From NCBI GenBank assembly GCA_000716465.1, contig JNWL01000033.1, positions 1-64,000 of the forward strand: 64,000 nucleotides of DNA, written 5' to 3'. Below the pieces are notes generated by a model that searched no databases, was not told where the DNA came from, and was given only the letters and a program-made list of their open reading frames with translations. This document shows, in pieces, positions 40,360-49,230 of this stretch; positions within the stretch are counted from its first letter, which is position 1; every line of letters starts with the position of its first letter. Made by a program: the position numbers and the translations under genes. Source of the stretch: Streptomyces bikiniensis. GTDB lineage: Bacteria; Actinomycetota; Actinomycetes; Streptomycetales; Streptomycetaceae.

Positions 40360-42018
40360 ATGGGGGCGGCAGTGGCGATGGACGGTTTCGGTCTCGGGGC
40401 GCAGGTCCCCCTCCAGGGCTCGGACGGGCAGACGGCGGCGACCCACGCCCTCGCCTCCGCCGCGTACCGCGACGGCCCCGTCGACAAGATCCTGGAAGCC
40501 GACAACGAGCTGTACAAGTCCAAGGTCACCCCGGGCAAGTGGCACAAGCTCTTCCGCCCCGACCTCGGCGAGGCCTTCTCCCGCGCCGTCCAGGTGCGGA
40601 TGCTCGGCGGGGCCCGCGCCGCCCTCATCCAGTCCTTCGGCGTGGAGCCCCAGCCGGTGGTGGTCCACTGCCTCGCCGCCAACCGCATCCGCAGGCAGCG
40701 GGACGTGAAGCTGACGCTGATCACGCTCGTCTGCGGGGTCCTCTTCCTGCCCGGCCTGCTGCTCTGGCTCGGCGTCATCCAGCTCCGCCGGTTCGCCGCC
40801 GGCTCCGACAACAGGCGCACCAGCTTCCTGGGCACCGCGGTGCTCGTCGCCGCCGGCTTCCTCGCCCTGCTCGTGATGTTCAGGCTGCCCTTCGCCGGGA
40901 TCCTGCCGACCTACCTGCGCGTCATGCTGGTGGCCCCGGTCATCGGCTGGTTCCTCGCCCGCCGCGTCGTCGAGAGGACCGCCGTCGAGCTGCGCGAGCG
41001 CTGGAGCGCCCTGCTCGGCGGCGGCGGCATCGGCGCCAAGATCCCCGAGGCGGCACCCCGCGACCCGGGCGAGAAGGCCGCCGAGGAGCTCCGCCAGAAC
41101 CTGGAGAAGCTCTCCGCCGAGCAGCGGTCCAACGTGGTGTTCTACGCCGGGCCCAAGGGCGTCCTCGGCCTGGGCACCCGCTGGGGCAGCTGGACGCTCG
41201 CCGAGGAGCTCGTCCCCCAGGCCGGCAAGGAGATCCACGACTTCCGCACCTGGGACGTCGTCCGCAAGATCCACGAGCAGCTCACCCTCCTGGAGCGCGG
41301 CTCGCTCAAGAGCGGCTTCCCCAAACCGACGGTGAACCACTGGATCGTCGTCCCGGTGGGCGAAGGGGCCGACTCCGTCACCCGCCCCGAGGGCGACAGC
41401 ATCGTCCACTACCAGGTCAAGCCCCACGAGATACAGCGCATCTGCAACGAGCAGCAGTTCGGCGCGGGCAACCGCCACTACCTCGGCGTGCAGTTCACCC
41501 TCTGGGACGGGAACCTCGTCCTCACCATGATGGTGACCGTCACCTCGCTCCACCACACGCTCCGCGTCGAGGTCACCGGCCACGCCCTCGGCCCCGTCCA
41601 CGGCCTCTTCAACGACAAGCCCGCGGCGAAGACCAAGGTGGTCTCCAAGTCGGTCCGCTTCTGGGAGACCCGCGAGGTCAAGCTACCGCTGACCACGACC
41701 GACGACGTCGTCCGGACGGCCGTCCGCGCCCCCCTCACCTGGTTCCCGCCGGTCCTGGAGTTCCTCGGCGGCAAGCTCGTCCTGCCGGAGCCCTTCGGGC
41801 TGCGCCACGTCTGGGCCGGACCGCTCTGGAAGAACCGCTTCATGGCCGACGACGCCATCCGCATGGCGACGCCGGTGCTGCGCGCGGTCCACAACGCCAC
41901 CATCAAGGTCCTCGACGAGCACAACGTCGACACGGAGCGCTTCACCAACCGCTCGCTCGTCCTCAGCGGCGGCGTCCAGGAGGCGAGCCCCCGGAAGGCC
42001 GACGTCTACGACGCCTGA
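40360..42018 (+). CDS. Membrane protein of unknown function, 552 aa
   Basis: I do not recognise a named family. Two hydrophobic pairs at about residues 110-140 and 155-190 (LITLVCGVLFLPGLLLWLGV; TAVLVAAGFLALLVMF) separate an N-terminal part with DKILEADNELYKSKVTPGKWHKLFRPDLG from a large soluble C-terminal part. The latter has TLLERGSLKSGFPKP and HLGVQ-like segments and ends VSGGVQEASPRKADVYDA. The start is uncertain between ATG 40360, GTG 40372 and ATG 40378. It stands alone between two terminators. Confidence 0.75.
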   Translation: MGAAVAMDGFGLGAQVPLQGSDGQTAATHALASAAYRDGPVDKILEADNELYKSKVTPGKWHKLFRPDLGEAFSRAVQVRMLGGARAALIQSFGVEPQPVVVHCLAANRIRRQRDVKLTLITLVCGVLFLPGLLLWLGVIQLRRFAAGSDNRRTSFLGTAVLVAAGFLALLVMFRLPFAGILPTYLRVMLVAPVIGWFLARRVVERTAVELRERWSALLGGGGIGAKIPEAAPRDPGEKAAEELRQNLEKLSAEQRSNVVFYAGPKGVLGLGTRWGSWTLAEELVPQAGKEIHDFRTWDVVRKIHEQLTLLERGSLKSGFPKPTVNHWIVVPVGEGADSVTRPEGDSIVHYQVKPHEIQRICNEQQFGAGNRHYLGVQFTLWDGNLVLTMMVTVTSLHHTLRVEVTGHALGPVHGLFNDKPAAKTKVVSKSVRFWETREVKLPLTTTDDVVRTAVRAPLTWFPPVLEFLGGKLVLPEPFGLRHVWAGPLWKNRFMADDAIRMATPVLRAVHNATIKVLDEHNVDTERFTNRSLVLSGGVQEASPRKADVYDA

Positions 42019-42033
42019 CCGGCCCCCGTACGA

Positions 42034-42078
42034 CGCGAGGACCCGGCCCCGTACCGCGCCGGGGGCCGGGTCCTCGCG
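42034..42078. terminator. Terminator between the membrane protein gene and the HIT gene
   Basis: A perfect 17-bp stem, CGCGAGGACCCGGCCCC (42034-42050) with its complement at 42062-42078, has an 11-base loop. It lies between two convergent genes and should serve both. Confidence 0.9.
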
Positions 42079-42089
42079 TTCCGTACGGA

Positions 42090-42653
42090 TCAGACGCCGG
42101 CCGGCCAGGCGTCGGCCAGCATCTTCCGGGTGTCCGCGAGCAGCTGCGGCAGCACCTTCGTGTGGCCGACGACCGGCATGAAGTTGGTGTCCCCGCCCCA
42201 GCGCGGCACCACGTGCTGGTGCAGGTGCGCGGCGATGCCGGCGCCCGCCACCGTGCCCTGGTTCATGCCGATGTTGAAGCCGTGCGCGCCGGAGGCCGCC
42301 CGCAGCGCCACCATCGCCCGCTTGGTGAAGTCGCCCAGCTCCGCCGTCTCCGCCGCGTCCAGGTCCGTGTAGTCGGCGACGTGCCGGTAGGGGACGACCA
42401 TGAGGTGCCCGCCGTTGTACGGGTACAGGTTGAGGACCGCGTACACGCTCTCGCCGCGTGCGATCACCAGGCCGTCCTCGTCCGACTTCGCAGGGATCGA
42501 GCAGAACGGACAGCCGTCCCCGGCACCCGGCCCGGTCGGCTTGTTCTCGCCCTGGATGTACGCCATCCGGTGAGGCGTCCACAGGCGCTGGAACGCGTCC
42601 TGCGTCCCCACTCCGATCTGCTGCTCCGGCTCAGTCGTCATGCCGTGCAGCAT
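42090..42653 (-). CDS. HIT family protein (Ap4A phosphorylase-like)
   Basis: Histidine-triad nucleotide phosphorylase/hydrolase. 187 aa. GDGCPFCSIPAKSDEDG provides the Cys pair, YPYNGGHLMVVPYRHV the core strand, GFNIGMNQG precedes the triad HLHQHVVPRW. The family acts on diadenosine polyphosphates or adenylyl-sulfate. ATG 42653 (MLHGMTTEPEQ) is chosen from family memory; ATG 42641 is also possible and neither has a strong ribosome site. Divergent from the potassium channel gene. Confidence 0.92.
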   Translation of the reverse strand: MLHGMTTEPEQQIGVGTQDAFQRLWTPHRMAYIQGENKPTGPGAGDGCPFCSIPAKSDEDGLVIARGESVYAVLNLYPYNGGHLMVVPYRHVADYTDLDAAETAELGDFTKRAMVALRAASGAHGFNIGMNQGTVAGAGIAAHLHQHVVPRWGGDTNFMPVVGHTKVLPQLLADTRKMLADAWPAGV

Positions 42654-42684
42654 ATTGCGTCGTCCGTTCGGAACGTGTCGCCGG

Positions 42685-42703
42685 GGCGGAGGGTCCCTCC
42701 GCC
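42685..42703. promoter_or_regulatory. 19-bp perfect palindrome in a divergent promoter region
   Basis: GGCGGAGGGTCCCTCCGCC has two 9-bp arms around one T. It lies 16 bp before the potassium channel start and 32 bp before the HIT start. It could be an operator for a dimeric regulator or simply a hairpin in the leader. Confidence 0.4.
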
Positions 42704-42718
42704 GTCCATGCTGATGCG

Positions 42719-43414
42719 ATGAGCGACAGGCCACCGACACCGTCCCGGCTGGAGCACTGGGACCGCCGCATGGAGGTCCCGCTCGCCGTGGCCTCCCTCG
42801 CCTTCCTCACCGCCTACGCCGTCCACGTCCTCGCCCGCGGCCTCCCGGGGGTCTGGCACGACGCATGTCTCGCCGTCACCCTCGGCTCCTGGACCCTCTT
42901 CGTCGTGGACTACCTGGTACGGCTCCGGCTGAGCGGCCTCGCCCCGCACCGCTTCCTGCGCGCCCACCCCCTCGACACCCTGGTCGTGGTCCTCCCCCTG
43001 CTGCGTCCGCTGCGGATGGTGAACCTGTACGGGCGGGTCCAGCGCCGCCACGGCCCGAGGCTCAGTCTCTACGGGCGCGTGATGGTCTACTCGGGCCTCA
43101 GCGTCTCCCTGCTCGGCTTCGCGGGGTCGCTCACGGTCTACCACCACGAGGTGGACGCCCCCGGCGCCACGATCGTCACCTTCGGCGACTCGGTGTGGTG
43201 GACCTGCGCGACGCTGGCGACGGTGGGGTACGGGGACGTGTCGCCGGTGACCCCGGTCGGCCGGGTGACGGCGGTGGGCCTGATGGCCTGCGGCCTGGCG
43301 CTGCTGGGGGCGGTGACGGGTTCGTTCTCGTCGTGGCTGATCCAGGCGTTCACGCGGGAGGACGAGAAGCGGGCGGACACGGGAAGGCCCCCGGGGGGTT
43401 CCCCGGGGGCCTAG
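42719..43414 (+). CDS. Potassium channel family protein
   Basis: 231 aa. Four to five hydrophobic helices are present. The last two flank a pore loop with the selectivity filter TVGYGD (in TLATVGYGDVSPVTPVGR). The N-terminal helices (PLAVASLAFLTAYAVHVLARG; SWTLFVVDYLVRLRL) and the Arg-containing LRPLRMVNLYGRV segment recall the voltage-gated superfamily. No cytoplasmic RCK domain. A terminator hairpin covers the last codons, and the gene ends in TAG. Confidence 0.9.
   Translation: MSDRPPTPSRLEHWDRRMEVPLAVASLAFLTAYAVHVLARGLPGVWHDACLAVTLGSWTLFVVDYLVRLRLSGLAPHRFLRAHPLDTLVVVLPLLRPLRMVNLYGRVQRRHGPRLSLYGRVMVYSGLSVSLLGFAGSLTVYHHEVDAPGATIVTFGDSVWWTCATLATVGYGDVSPVTPVGRVTAVGLMACGLALLGAVTGSFSSWLIQAFTREDEKRADTGRPPGGSPGA
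43385..43412. terminator. Hairpin at the end of the potassium channel gene
   Basis: A perfect 12-bp stem, AGGCCCCCGGGG (43385-43396) with CCCCGGGGGCCT (43401-43412), has a 4-base loop. It overlaps the final codons and partly overlaps the first CRISPR-like repeat. Confidence 0.7.
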
Positions 43415-43497
43415 CCCCGCATGGGCGGGGAGCAACTCACGCAAACGGCATGAGCAGGAGGGCTACGACGGATCACCCCCGCTCACGCGGGGAGCAC
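43408..43497 (-). CRISPR. Two CRISPR-like repeats (type I-E form) around one 34-nt spacer
   Basis: The unit at 43470-43497 is, read on the minus strand, 28 nt with GTGCTCCCCGC at one end and GCGGGG near the middle, ending TGATCC. This is the layout of actinobacterial type I-E repeats: CCCCGC, four variable bases, GCGGGG. A second, weaker copy lies at 43408-43435 (19 of 28 identical, stem kept). The spacer is 43436-43469. The strong unit abuts the thrS stop, and the weak unit overlaps the channel gene end. No cas genes are in the window. A relic or a solo repeat is likely; two coincidental terminator hairpins are the alternative. Confidence 0.5.
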
Positions 43498-43498
43498 G

Positions 43499-45484
43499 TC
43501 ACACCTGGACACGGCTCTCCACCACGTCGACGAGCTTCGCCAGCGCCGCGTCACGCGGGATGCCGTTCTCCTGCGAGCCGTCGCGGTAGCGGAAGGAGAC
43601 GGTACCGGCCGCCATGTCGTCGTCGCCGACGATGATCATGAACGGCACCTTCTGCTTCTGGTGGGTGCGGATCTTCTTCTGCATCCGGTCCGCGGAGGCG
43701 TCCACGTCGACCCGCAGGCCCAGCTTCTTCGCCTCGGCCGCGAAGTCCTGGAGGTACTCGACGTGCGAGTCCCCGATCGGGATGCCGACGGCCTGCACGG
43801 GCGCCAGCCACGGCGGCATCGCGCCCGCGTAGTGCTCCAGGAGCACCGCGAAGAACCGCTCGATCGAGCCGAACAGCGCGCGGTGGATCATGACCGGGCG
43901 CTGCTTGGTGCCGTCCGGGGCGGTGTACTCCAGGTCGAAGCGCTCCGGCAGGTTGAAGTCGAGCTGCACGGTCGACATCTGCCAGGTGCGGCCGATCGCG
44001 TCCCGCGCCTGCACCGAGATCTTCGGGCCGTAGAACGCGGCGCCGCCCGGGTCGGGGGTCAGCGGGAGGCCCTGCTTCTCGGCGACCTGCTGGAGGACCG
44101 CGGTGGCCTCCTCCCACGCCTCGTCGGAGCCGACGAACTTGGTCTCGTCCTTGGTGGACAGCTCCAGGTAGAAGTCGGTCAGACCGTAGTCGCGGAGCAG
44201 GTCCAGGACGAAGGTGAGGGTCCGGTCCAGCTCCTCCGCCATCTGCTCGCGGGTGCAGTAGATGTGCGCGTCGTCCTGGGTGAAGCCGCGGGCCCGGGTC
44301 AGGCCGTGGACGACGCCGGACTTCTCGTACCGGTACACGGTGCCGAACTCGAACAGGCGCAGCGGCAGCTCACGGTAGGAGCGGCCGCGCGCGTCGAAGA
44401 TCAGGTTGTGCATCGGGCAGTTCATGGGCTTGAGGTAGTAGTCCACGCCCTCGTCGAGCTGCATGGGGGGGTACATGCCCTCGGCGTACCAGTCGAGGTG
44501 GCCCGACTTCTCGAACAGCTTCCCCTTGGTGGCGTGGGGGGTGTAGACGAACTCGTAGTTCGCCTCCTCGTGCTTCTTGCGCGAGTAGTCCTCCATGACC
44601 CGGCGGATGATGCCGCCCTTGGGGTGGAAGACCGCGAGGCCGGAGCCGATCTCGTCCGGGATCGAGAAGAGGTCCAGCTCGTTGCCCAGCTTGCGGTGGT
44701 CGCGCTTCTCGGCCTCGGCGAGGAAGTCGAGGTGCGCCTTCAGCTCGTCCTTCGACGGCCAGGCGGTGCCGTAGATGCGCTGGAGCTGCTTGTTCTTCTC
44801 GCTGCCCCGCCAGTACGCGGAGGCGTTCCGCATCAGCTTGAACGCCGGGATGTTCCGGGTGGTCGGCAGGTGGGGACCGCGACAGAGGTCCTTCCAGCAC
44901 AGCTCGCCGGTCTTGGCGTCGAGGTTGTCGTAGATGGTCAGCTCGCCGCCGCCCACCTCGACGTTCGCGCCGTCGGCGCCGTCCTCCACGGCCGCGGAGC
45001 CCTTGATGCCGATGAGCTCCAGCTTGTACGGCTCGTCCGCCAGCTCCTCGCGGGCGGCCTCGTCGGTCACCACGCGGCGGGCGAAGCGCTGCCCGCGCTT
45101 CTGGATCTCCTGCATCTTCTTCTCGATGACCTTGAGGTCCTCGGGAGTGAAGGGCCGGTCGACGTCGAAGTCGTAGTAGAAGCCGTCCCGGACCGGCGGG
45201 CCGATGCCCAGCTTGGCCTCGGGGAAGATCTCCTGCACGGCCTGGGCCATGACGTGCGCGGTCGAGTGGCGCAGGATGTCGAGACCGTCCGGGGAGGAGA
45301 TCTCGACGCCCTCGACGACGTCGCCGTCGGCGAGCTCGTACGACAGGTCCTTCAGCTCACCGCCGACGCGGGCGGCGACGATCGTACGGTCGTCGGCGAA
45401 CAGGGCGCCGGCGGTGGTGCCCGCGCTCACCGCCCTCTCCTCTGCTCCCGAGGCGGACTGGACGGTCACACGGACATCAGACAC
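43499..45484 (-). CDS. thrS: Threonyl-tRNA synthetase
   Basis: Class II synthetase. 661 aa from GTG 45484 (MSDVRVTVQ). An N-terminal TGS domain (1-65) is followed by the editing domain with [11 protein letters not shown] and CRGPHLPTT, then the catalytic core ([52 protein letters not shown]) and the C-terminal anticodon domain. ATG 45499 five codons upstream is an alternative. Its leader contains an inverted repeat. Confidence 0.97.
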   Translation of the reverse strand: MSDVRVTVQSASGAEERAVSAGTTAGALFADDRTIVAARVGGELKDLSYELADGDVVEGVEISSPDGLDILRHSTAHVMAQAVQEIFPEAKLGIGPPVRDGFYYDFDVDRPFTPEDLKVIEKKMQEIQKRGQRFARRVVTDEAAREELADEPYKLELIGIKGSAAVEDGADGANVEVGGGELTIYDNLDAKTGELCWKDLCRGPHLPTTRNIPAFKLMRNASAYWRGSEKNKQLQRIYGTAWPSKDELKAHLDFLAEAEKRDHRKLGNELDLFSIPDEIGSGLAVFHPKGGIIRRVMEDYSRKKHEEANYEFVYTPHATKGKLFEKSGHLDWYAEGMYPPMQLDEGVDYYLKPMNCPMHNLIFDARGRSYRELPLRLFEFGTVYRYEKSGVVHGLTRARGFTQDDAHIYCTREQMAEELDRTLTFVLDLLRDYGLTDFYLELSTKDETKFVGSDEAWEEATAVLQQVAEKQGLPLTPDPGGAAFYGPKISVQARDAIGRTWQMSTVQLDFNLPERFDLEYTAPDGTKQRPVMIHRALFGSIERFFAVLLEHYAGAMPPWLAPVQAVGIPIGDSHVEYLQDFAAEAKKLGLRVDVDASADRMQKKIRTHQKQKVPFMIIVGDDDMAAGTVSFRYRDGSQENGIPRDAALAKLVDVVESRVQV

Positions 45485-45519
45485 TGGTGCTCCATACATT
45501 GGGGCGCCGGCAGGCACGA

Positions 45520-45566
45520 GGTGCCGGCACCAACGGTGCGCGACAGAGACGAGGTGCCGCGCACCG
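45520..45566 (-). promoter_or_regulatory. Inverted and direct repeats in the thrS leader
   Basis: CGGTGCGCG (45534-45542) pairs with CGCGCACCG (45558-45566), a 9-bp stem with a 15-base loop. Beside it, GGTGCCGGCACC (45520-45531) is a perfect 12-bp palindrome. ACGAGGTGCCG occurs twice, at 45517-45527 and 45549-45559. The structures lie 36 to 82 bases before the thrS start. No T-box sequence is visible. Confidence 0.45.
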
Positions 45567-45624
45567 TCGATCCTACGGGCTCCGCCGGACGCCCGTCCTC
45601 GGCGTTTCCGGGGCCCGTCCGGCC

Positions 45625-47091
45625 TCAGTCCTCCGGCCCGCAGGCCTCCTCGAAGAAGTCGGGGTTCTCGTGGAGCGCCTTCATCAGGCGGTCCCGCTCC
45701 GTCTCGTCCACCTGGACGGGGACGACCTCGGAGGCGTCGGTGAGGCGGCGGAAGCCGCCCCGGCTCTCCAGGCGGCCGGAGACCCGGATCGGGAGGCCGA
45801 CGAGGTGGGCGTGGCCGGCGGTGCGGTACGCCTCCTCGTCGAGCGTGACGCGCACGTGCGGGACCTCGGCCCCGCCGAGGACGCGGAGCCGGACGGTGCC
45901 CGCGCCCCGGGGCCCGGAGCGGCGCATGCGGACGACGGCGCCGGTGAGGCGGACCGGTACGGAGGGCTCGCCGGTCCGGTAGCGGGCGCTCGCCTCGCGC
46001 AGGGCGGGCAGGTCGCCGGGCGAGAACTCGACCGGTTCGGGCCGGGCGGCGCACCCCTCGGGCGGTCCGGCGGCAGGGGCCCACTCCAGGGCGATGCGGG
46101 CGCCCTCGGTGCCCCGGACGAGGGCGACCAGGGCTTCGGTGAGTTCCCGGCTGACGCCCGCCTCGACGGCGGCGTCGAAGGCCTCCGTGCCGCCGGTGGC
46201 CCGCTGGTAGTCGACGGCCTCGCGGGCCGCGTAGAGCGCGTGGTGGAGCCGGACGGCGATCGGGCGGCCCGGGTCGACGGGCAGGAAGGCGGTGAGGCCG
46301 CGCCCGCCGGGGGACGCGCCGACGAGGACGCCCCCCAGGGAGGCCTGGGCGGCGCGCCGGTGCCGGGCGCCGTAGTAGCCGGCCCGGCCGCGCACGGCGA
46401 GGGCGCCGGCGAGGAGGAGCTGGCGGGCGGCCGATCCGAGCTGTTCCCGCACGGTCCAGGGGACGGTGCCGGCGGGGCCGGGGGGCACGTCGCGCCACCA
46501 GCGGATCTCGTCGCTGGGCACGGCGAGGCCGGTGAGGACCTCGCGGGCGGAGGGCGTGGCGCTGTGGGCGAGGGCGGCGAGGGCTTCGCCGAGCAGGTCG
46601 TCGCAGTCCGGGAAGGCGCGGCTCTCGGGGACGAGGAGGCTCGTGCCGGTGCCGGTGCCGGGCGGGGTCCAGCGGCTGTAGCGGCCGGCCGCCCCGCCGC
46701 GCCGCCGCCAGCCGTGGCGGGCGAGCAGGGCGCCGAGGACCCGCGGGTCGACGCGGCCGGGGTCGGGGGTGCCGTGGGTGTCGGCCCAGGGCCCGGCGGC
46801 CGGGCCCGGCACCCCGGCCCGGAGTCCGGGGGGACCGTTGCGGGAGCCGGGGGCGCCGGACCGGGGCCCGGGGGTTTCGGCCCGGGGCCCGGCGGGCTCG
46901 CGCCAGGGGCCCGAGGCGCCGGCCCGGGACCCCGAGGCATCCGTCCGGGGCCCCGAGGCGTCGCCGGGTACCGGGTGGGGCCGGTAGGGCGGGGGGACGG
47001 GGCCGTGGCCGGCACCGCCCCCCTCTCCCCCGGGGCCCCCTCCCCCGTGGCCCTCTCCCTCGAATCCGGGGTCGTCGATCGGTCGGTGCAT
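45625..47091 (-). CDS. Unknown protein with Gly/Pro/Arg repeats and an OB-like C-terminus
   Basis: 488 aa. The first 110 residues are Gly/Pro/Arg-rich with a degenerate 10-residue period (GPRxxxxGSR and variants). A central helical region (about 115-340) includes [19 protein letters not shown]. The C-terminal 150 residues look like an OB fold: [50 protein letters not shown] infer nucleic-acid binding; the family name is unknown to me. ATG 47091 overlaps the DUF4365 stop as TGATG with GGAGGGAG upstream, so the two are co-translated. Confidence 0.8.
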   Translation of the reverse strand: MHRPIDDPGFEGEGHGGGGPGGEGGGAGHGPVPPPYRPHPVPGDASGPRTDASGSRAGASGPWREPAGPRAETPGPRSGAPGSRNGPPGLRAGVPGPAAGPWADTHGTPDPGRVDPRVLGALLARHGWRRRGGAAGRYSRWTPPGTGTGTSLLVPESRAFPDCDDLLGEALAALAHSATPSAREVLTGLAVPSDEIRWWRDVPPGPAGTVPWTVREQLGSAARQLLLAGALAVRGRAGYYGARHRRAAQASLGGVLVGASPGGRGLTAFLPVDPGRPIAVRLHHALYAAREAVDYQRATGGTEAFDAAVEAGVSRELTEALVALVRGTEGARIALEWAPAAGPPEGCAARPEPVEFSPGDLPALREASARYRTGEPSVPVRLTGAVVRMRRSGPRGAGTVRLRVLGGAEVPHVRVTLDEEAYRTAGHAHLVGLPIRVSGRLESRGGFRRLTDASEVVPVQVDETERDRLMKALHENPDFFEEACGPED

Positions 47092-47657
47092 CAAGGTCTC
47101 CCTCCCACCCCGACCCGGGTCATGATCTCGCAGAGCGCCCGGTCGTCGAAGATCCGTGTCGTCGGGATGCGCACGGTGGTCCGGCGCCGTCCCGTGACCG
47201 GGTGTCCGGCCAGGTTGGTCCAGTAGCAGCAGTGCCGCAGGTCGAGCCGGTCGTGACCGGCCCTCAGCCAGTCGTCCCGGGACCTGGGGACGAGCATCAC
47301 GACCAGGATCTTGTGCACGGACACGGGGGTCCGGGCGAGCTTCACCAGGTGGTCGTTGTCCAGGGTGAAGGAGAACGCGCCGCCCTGGGGGCGCGGCGGT
47401 ATCTGGTAGGTGCACTTGAGCTGCACCTTGATGGTCACTTCGTCGTCGACGGTGTGGCCGGGAGCGCCGTGGCTCACGTGCCAGTCGATGCCGTTGTCCG
47501 GAAAGGGTTGGGACAGCGAGCAGCCCGCCGCGGCGGCGACGGCGTGCAGGTATCCCACCTGGAGGGTCTCCATGCAGGCGGTGGTGGCGAGTGAGCCGCG
47601 CGTCGGTGCTGCCCGCTGGGGCGGCAGCCCTCCCGACTCGGGCTGGGCGAGCGCCAT
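47091..47657 (-). CDS. DUF4365 domain protein
   Basis: 188 aa from ATG 47657 ([10 protein letters not shown]), with GGAAGAAGAC before it. The DUF4365 core covers about residues 25-175: [28 protein letters not shown] and TIKVQLKCT. The spaced Asp and Gln-x-Lys suggest a PD-(D/E)xK nuclease-like fold, as proposed for DUF4365, but catalysis is not shown. It is coupled to the OB-like gene and divergent from the DnaQ-like exonuclease, with 121 bp between the two starts. Confidence 0.85.
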   Translation of the reverse strand: MALAQPESGGLPPQRAAPTRGSLATTACMETLQVGYLHAVAAAAGCSLSQPFPDNGIDWHVSHGAPGHTVDDEVTIKVQLKCTYQIPPRPQGGAFSFTLDNDHLVKLARTPVSVHKILVVMLVPRSRDDWLRAGHDRLDLRHCCYWTNLAGHPVTGRRRTTVRIPTTRIFDDRALCEIMTRVGVGGRP

Positions 47658-47778
47658 GTCTTCTTCCTTCCCCGTCCCTTCTGTTGTGACCGGTCCGCGT
47701 ACGGCGCAAACAGTCCGGGTATCACCGTTTCGGGGCAGGGGGTTGGCCATCTGCCGCACGTGTGCAGGGAGTTCGGGG

Positions 47779-48507
47779 ATGACGATGCACTGGTACGAAG
47801 GGCCCCTGGCGGCTTTCGACACGGAGACGACGGGAATCGACGTCGAGGGCGACCGGATCGTCTCGGCCGCCCTGGTCGTGCAGGACACGGCCGGGGCGCG
47901 TCCGCGGGTGACGCGGTGGCTGGTGAACCCGGGCATACCGGTGCCCGAGGAGGCCACCGCCGTGCACGGCCTGACGGACGATCACCTCCAGCGGAACGGT
48001 CGGTGGCCGGCTCCGGTGATGGAGGAGCTGGGGCGGGCGCTGGCCGAGCAGATCGCGGCGGGGCGTCCGCTGGTGGTGATGAACGCGCCGTTCGACCTGA
48101 CGCTCCTGGACCGGGAGCTGCGGCGGCACCGGGCCTCGTCGCTGGCCGCGTACCTGGCGGGGGCTCCGCTCTGCGTGCTCGACCCGCGGGTCCTGGACAA
48201 GCACCTGGACCGCTACCGGAAGGGGCGCAGGACGCTGACGGACCTGTGCGCCCACTACGAGGTGGAGCTGACGGGGGCGCACGACGCGGCGGCGGACGCG
48301 ACGGCGGCGATGGACGTCGTACGGGCGGTGGCGCGGCGCTTCTCGTCCCGGCTCGAACGGCTGACGCCGGCGGAGCTGCACACGCTCCAGGCGGTGTGGC
48401 ACGCGGCCCAGGCGCGGGGACTCCAGGCGTGGTTCGCGCGGCAGGGGACGCCGGAGACGGTGGACCCGTCGTGGCCGCTGCGTCCGGAACTGCGCACGGC
48501 GGCGTGA
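47779..48507 (+). CDS. DnaQ-like 3'-5' exonuclease (DEDDh)
   Basis: 242 aa. Exo I is FDTETTGID near residues 11-19, Exo II lies in NAPFDLTLLDREL, and Exo III is HDAAADATAAMDVV with the DEDDh His and Asp. The fold is like the DNA polymerase III epsilon subunit, but it is a stand-alone gene with a C-terminal helical extension (LHTLQAVWHAAQARGLQAWF). ATG 47779 has AGGGAG seven bases upstream. Probably a repair or processing nuclease. Confidence 0.92.
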   Translation: MTMHWYEGPLAAFDTETTGIDVEGDRIVSAALVVQDTAGARPRVTRWLVNPGIPVPEEATAVHGLTDDHLQRNGRWPAPVMEELGRALAEQIAAGRPLVVMNAPFDLTLLDRELRRHRASSLAAYLAGAPLCVLDPRVLDKHLDRYRKGRRTLTDLCAHYEVELTGAHDAAADATAAMDVVRAVARRFSSRLERLTPAELHTLQAVWHAAQARGLQAWFARQGTPETVDPSWPLRPELRTAA

Positions 48508-48531
48508 TCCGTGAGGTGTGCGGGCAATGAC

Positions 48532-48565
48532 AGAGGCCGGTCCGTCTTTCGACGGACCGGCCTCT
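48532..48565. terminator. Terminator between the exonuclease gene and tRNA-Val
   Basis: A perfect 15-bp stem, AGAGGCCGGTCCGTC (48532-48546) with GACGGACCGGCCTCT (48551-48565), has a TTTC loop. It lies 24 bp after the exonuclease stop and 5 bp from the 3' end of the minus-strand tRNA, so it can serve both. Confidence 0.9.
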
Positions 48566-48570
48566 CCCGG

Positions 48571-48642
48571 TGGGCGATACTGGGATCGAACCAGTGACCC
48601 CTTCGGTGTGAACGAAGTGCTCTCCCGCTGAGCTAATCGCCC
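48571..48642 (-). tRNA. tRNA-Val (anticodon CAC)
   Basis: 72 nt. The acceptor stem is GGGCGAT / ATCGCCC, D arm GCTC-GAGC, anticodon stem CTTCG-CGAAG with loop TTCACAC (anticodon CAC), and T arm ACTGG-TTCGATC-CCAGT. The discriminator is A and CCA is not encoded. It reads GUG codons, among the commonest in this genome. Confidence 0.96.
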
Positions 48643-48681
48643 GGGAACGGGTTGAACCATACAGGCCTTCCGGGCCTTCCT

Positions 48682-49128
48682 TCAAACCGATCGCAGGTGG
48701 GCGGCGAGCCCCCGCCGCCCACCGCGCATCATCAGGGCGTGGTTGGCGCGGAAGAAGGGCCTGCCGGGGACGGCGAGGACCCTCAGGAGCCGGGCGCGGA
48801 CCTCGACCTCCTGCTCGTACAGGACGCGGGTGCCGGTCCCCTCCGGGGCGAGGGTCCAGCGGGCCCGGCCCTCCAGGTCCCCGCCGAGGCCGACCTCCAG
48901 GACCCGGGCGGCGGGGTCGTGGCGCAGGGCGCGGACGGTGACGACGAGGTCGTACGGGAGGAGGGAGCGGAAGCGGGCGGTGCCGGAGGTCCCGTCGTGG
49001 GGGACGACCTCGCGGACCTGGGGCCACCAGCGGGGGTAGTCCTCGGCCCGTTCGAGGACGGCGTAGACGGTGTCGGGCGGGGCGGGGAGCCGCCAGACGC
49101 AGCGGAAGCGGTATCGGCACCAGTCCAT
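48682..49128 (-). CDS. SRPBCC family protein
   Basis: 148 aa. Polyketide-cyclase/START-like fold: the N-terminal segment RFRCVWRLPAPPDTVYAVLERAEDYPRWWPQVREV is the usual start of the family, and the C-terminal helix FFRANHALMMRGGRRGLAAHL closes the ligand cavity. Ligand unknown. ATG 49128 has only a weak ribosome site. It lies between the two Val-CAC tRNAs and is divergent from the large membrane protein gene. Confidence 0.85.
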   Translation of the reverse strand: MDWCRYRFRCVWRLPAPPDTVYAVLERAEDYPRWWPQVREVVPHDGTSGTARFRSLLPYDLVVTVRALRHDPAARVLEVGLGGDLEGRARWTLAPEGTGTRVLYEQEVEVRARLLRVLAVPGRPFFRANHALMMRGGRRGLAAHLRSV

Positions 49129-49230
49129 GGGCCCAGTGTGGGCGTACTCAGGGGGGAACAGGGGGGAACAGGGGGAATCTGAGTACGGCGACCCATTCCC
49201 GGCGGCCGGGTCCGGGACGACACTCCGGTC

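Noticed and set aside
45485..45624. T-box riboswitch before thrS
   Set aside because: No T-box consensus or specifier-loop arrangement is visible; only palindromes and direct repeats.
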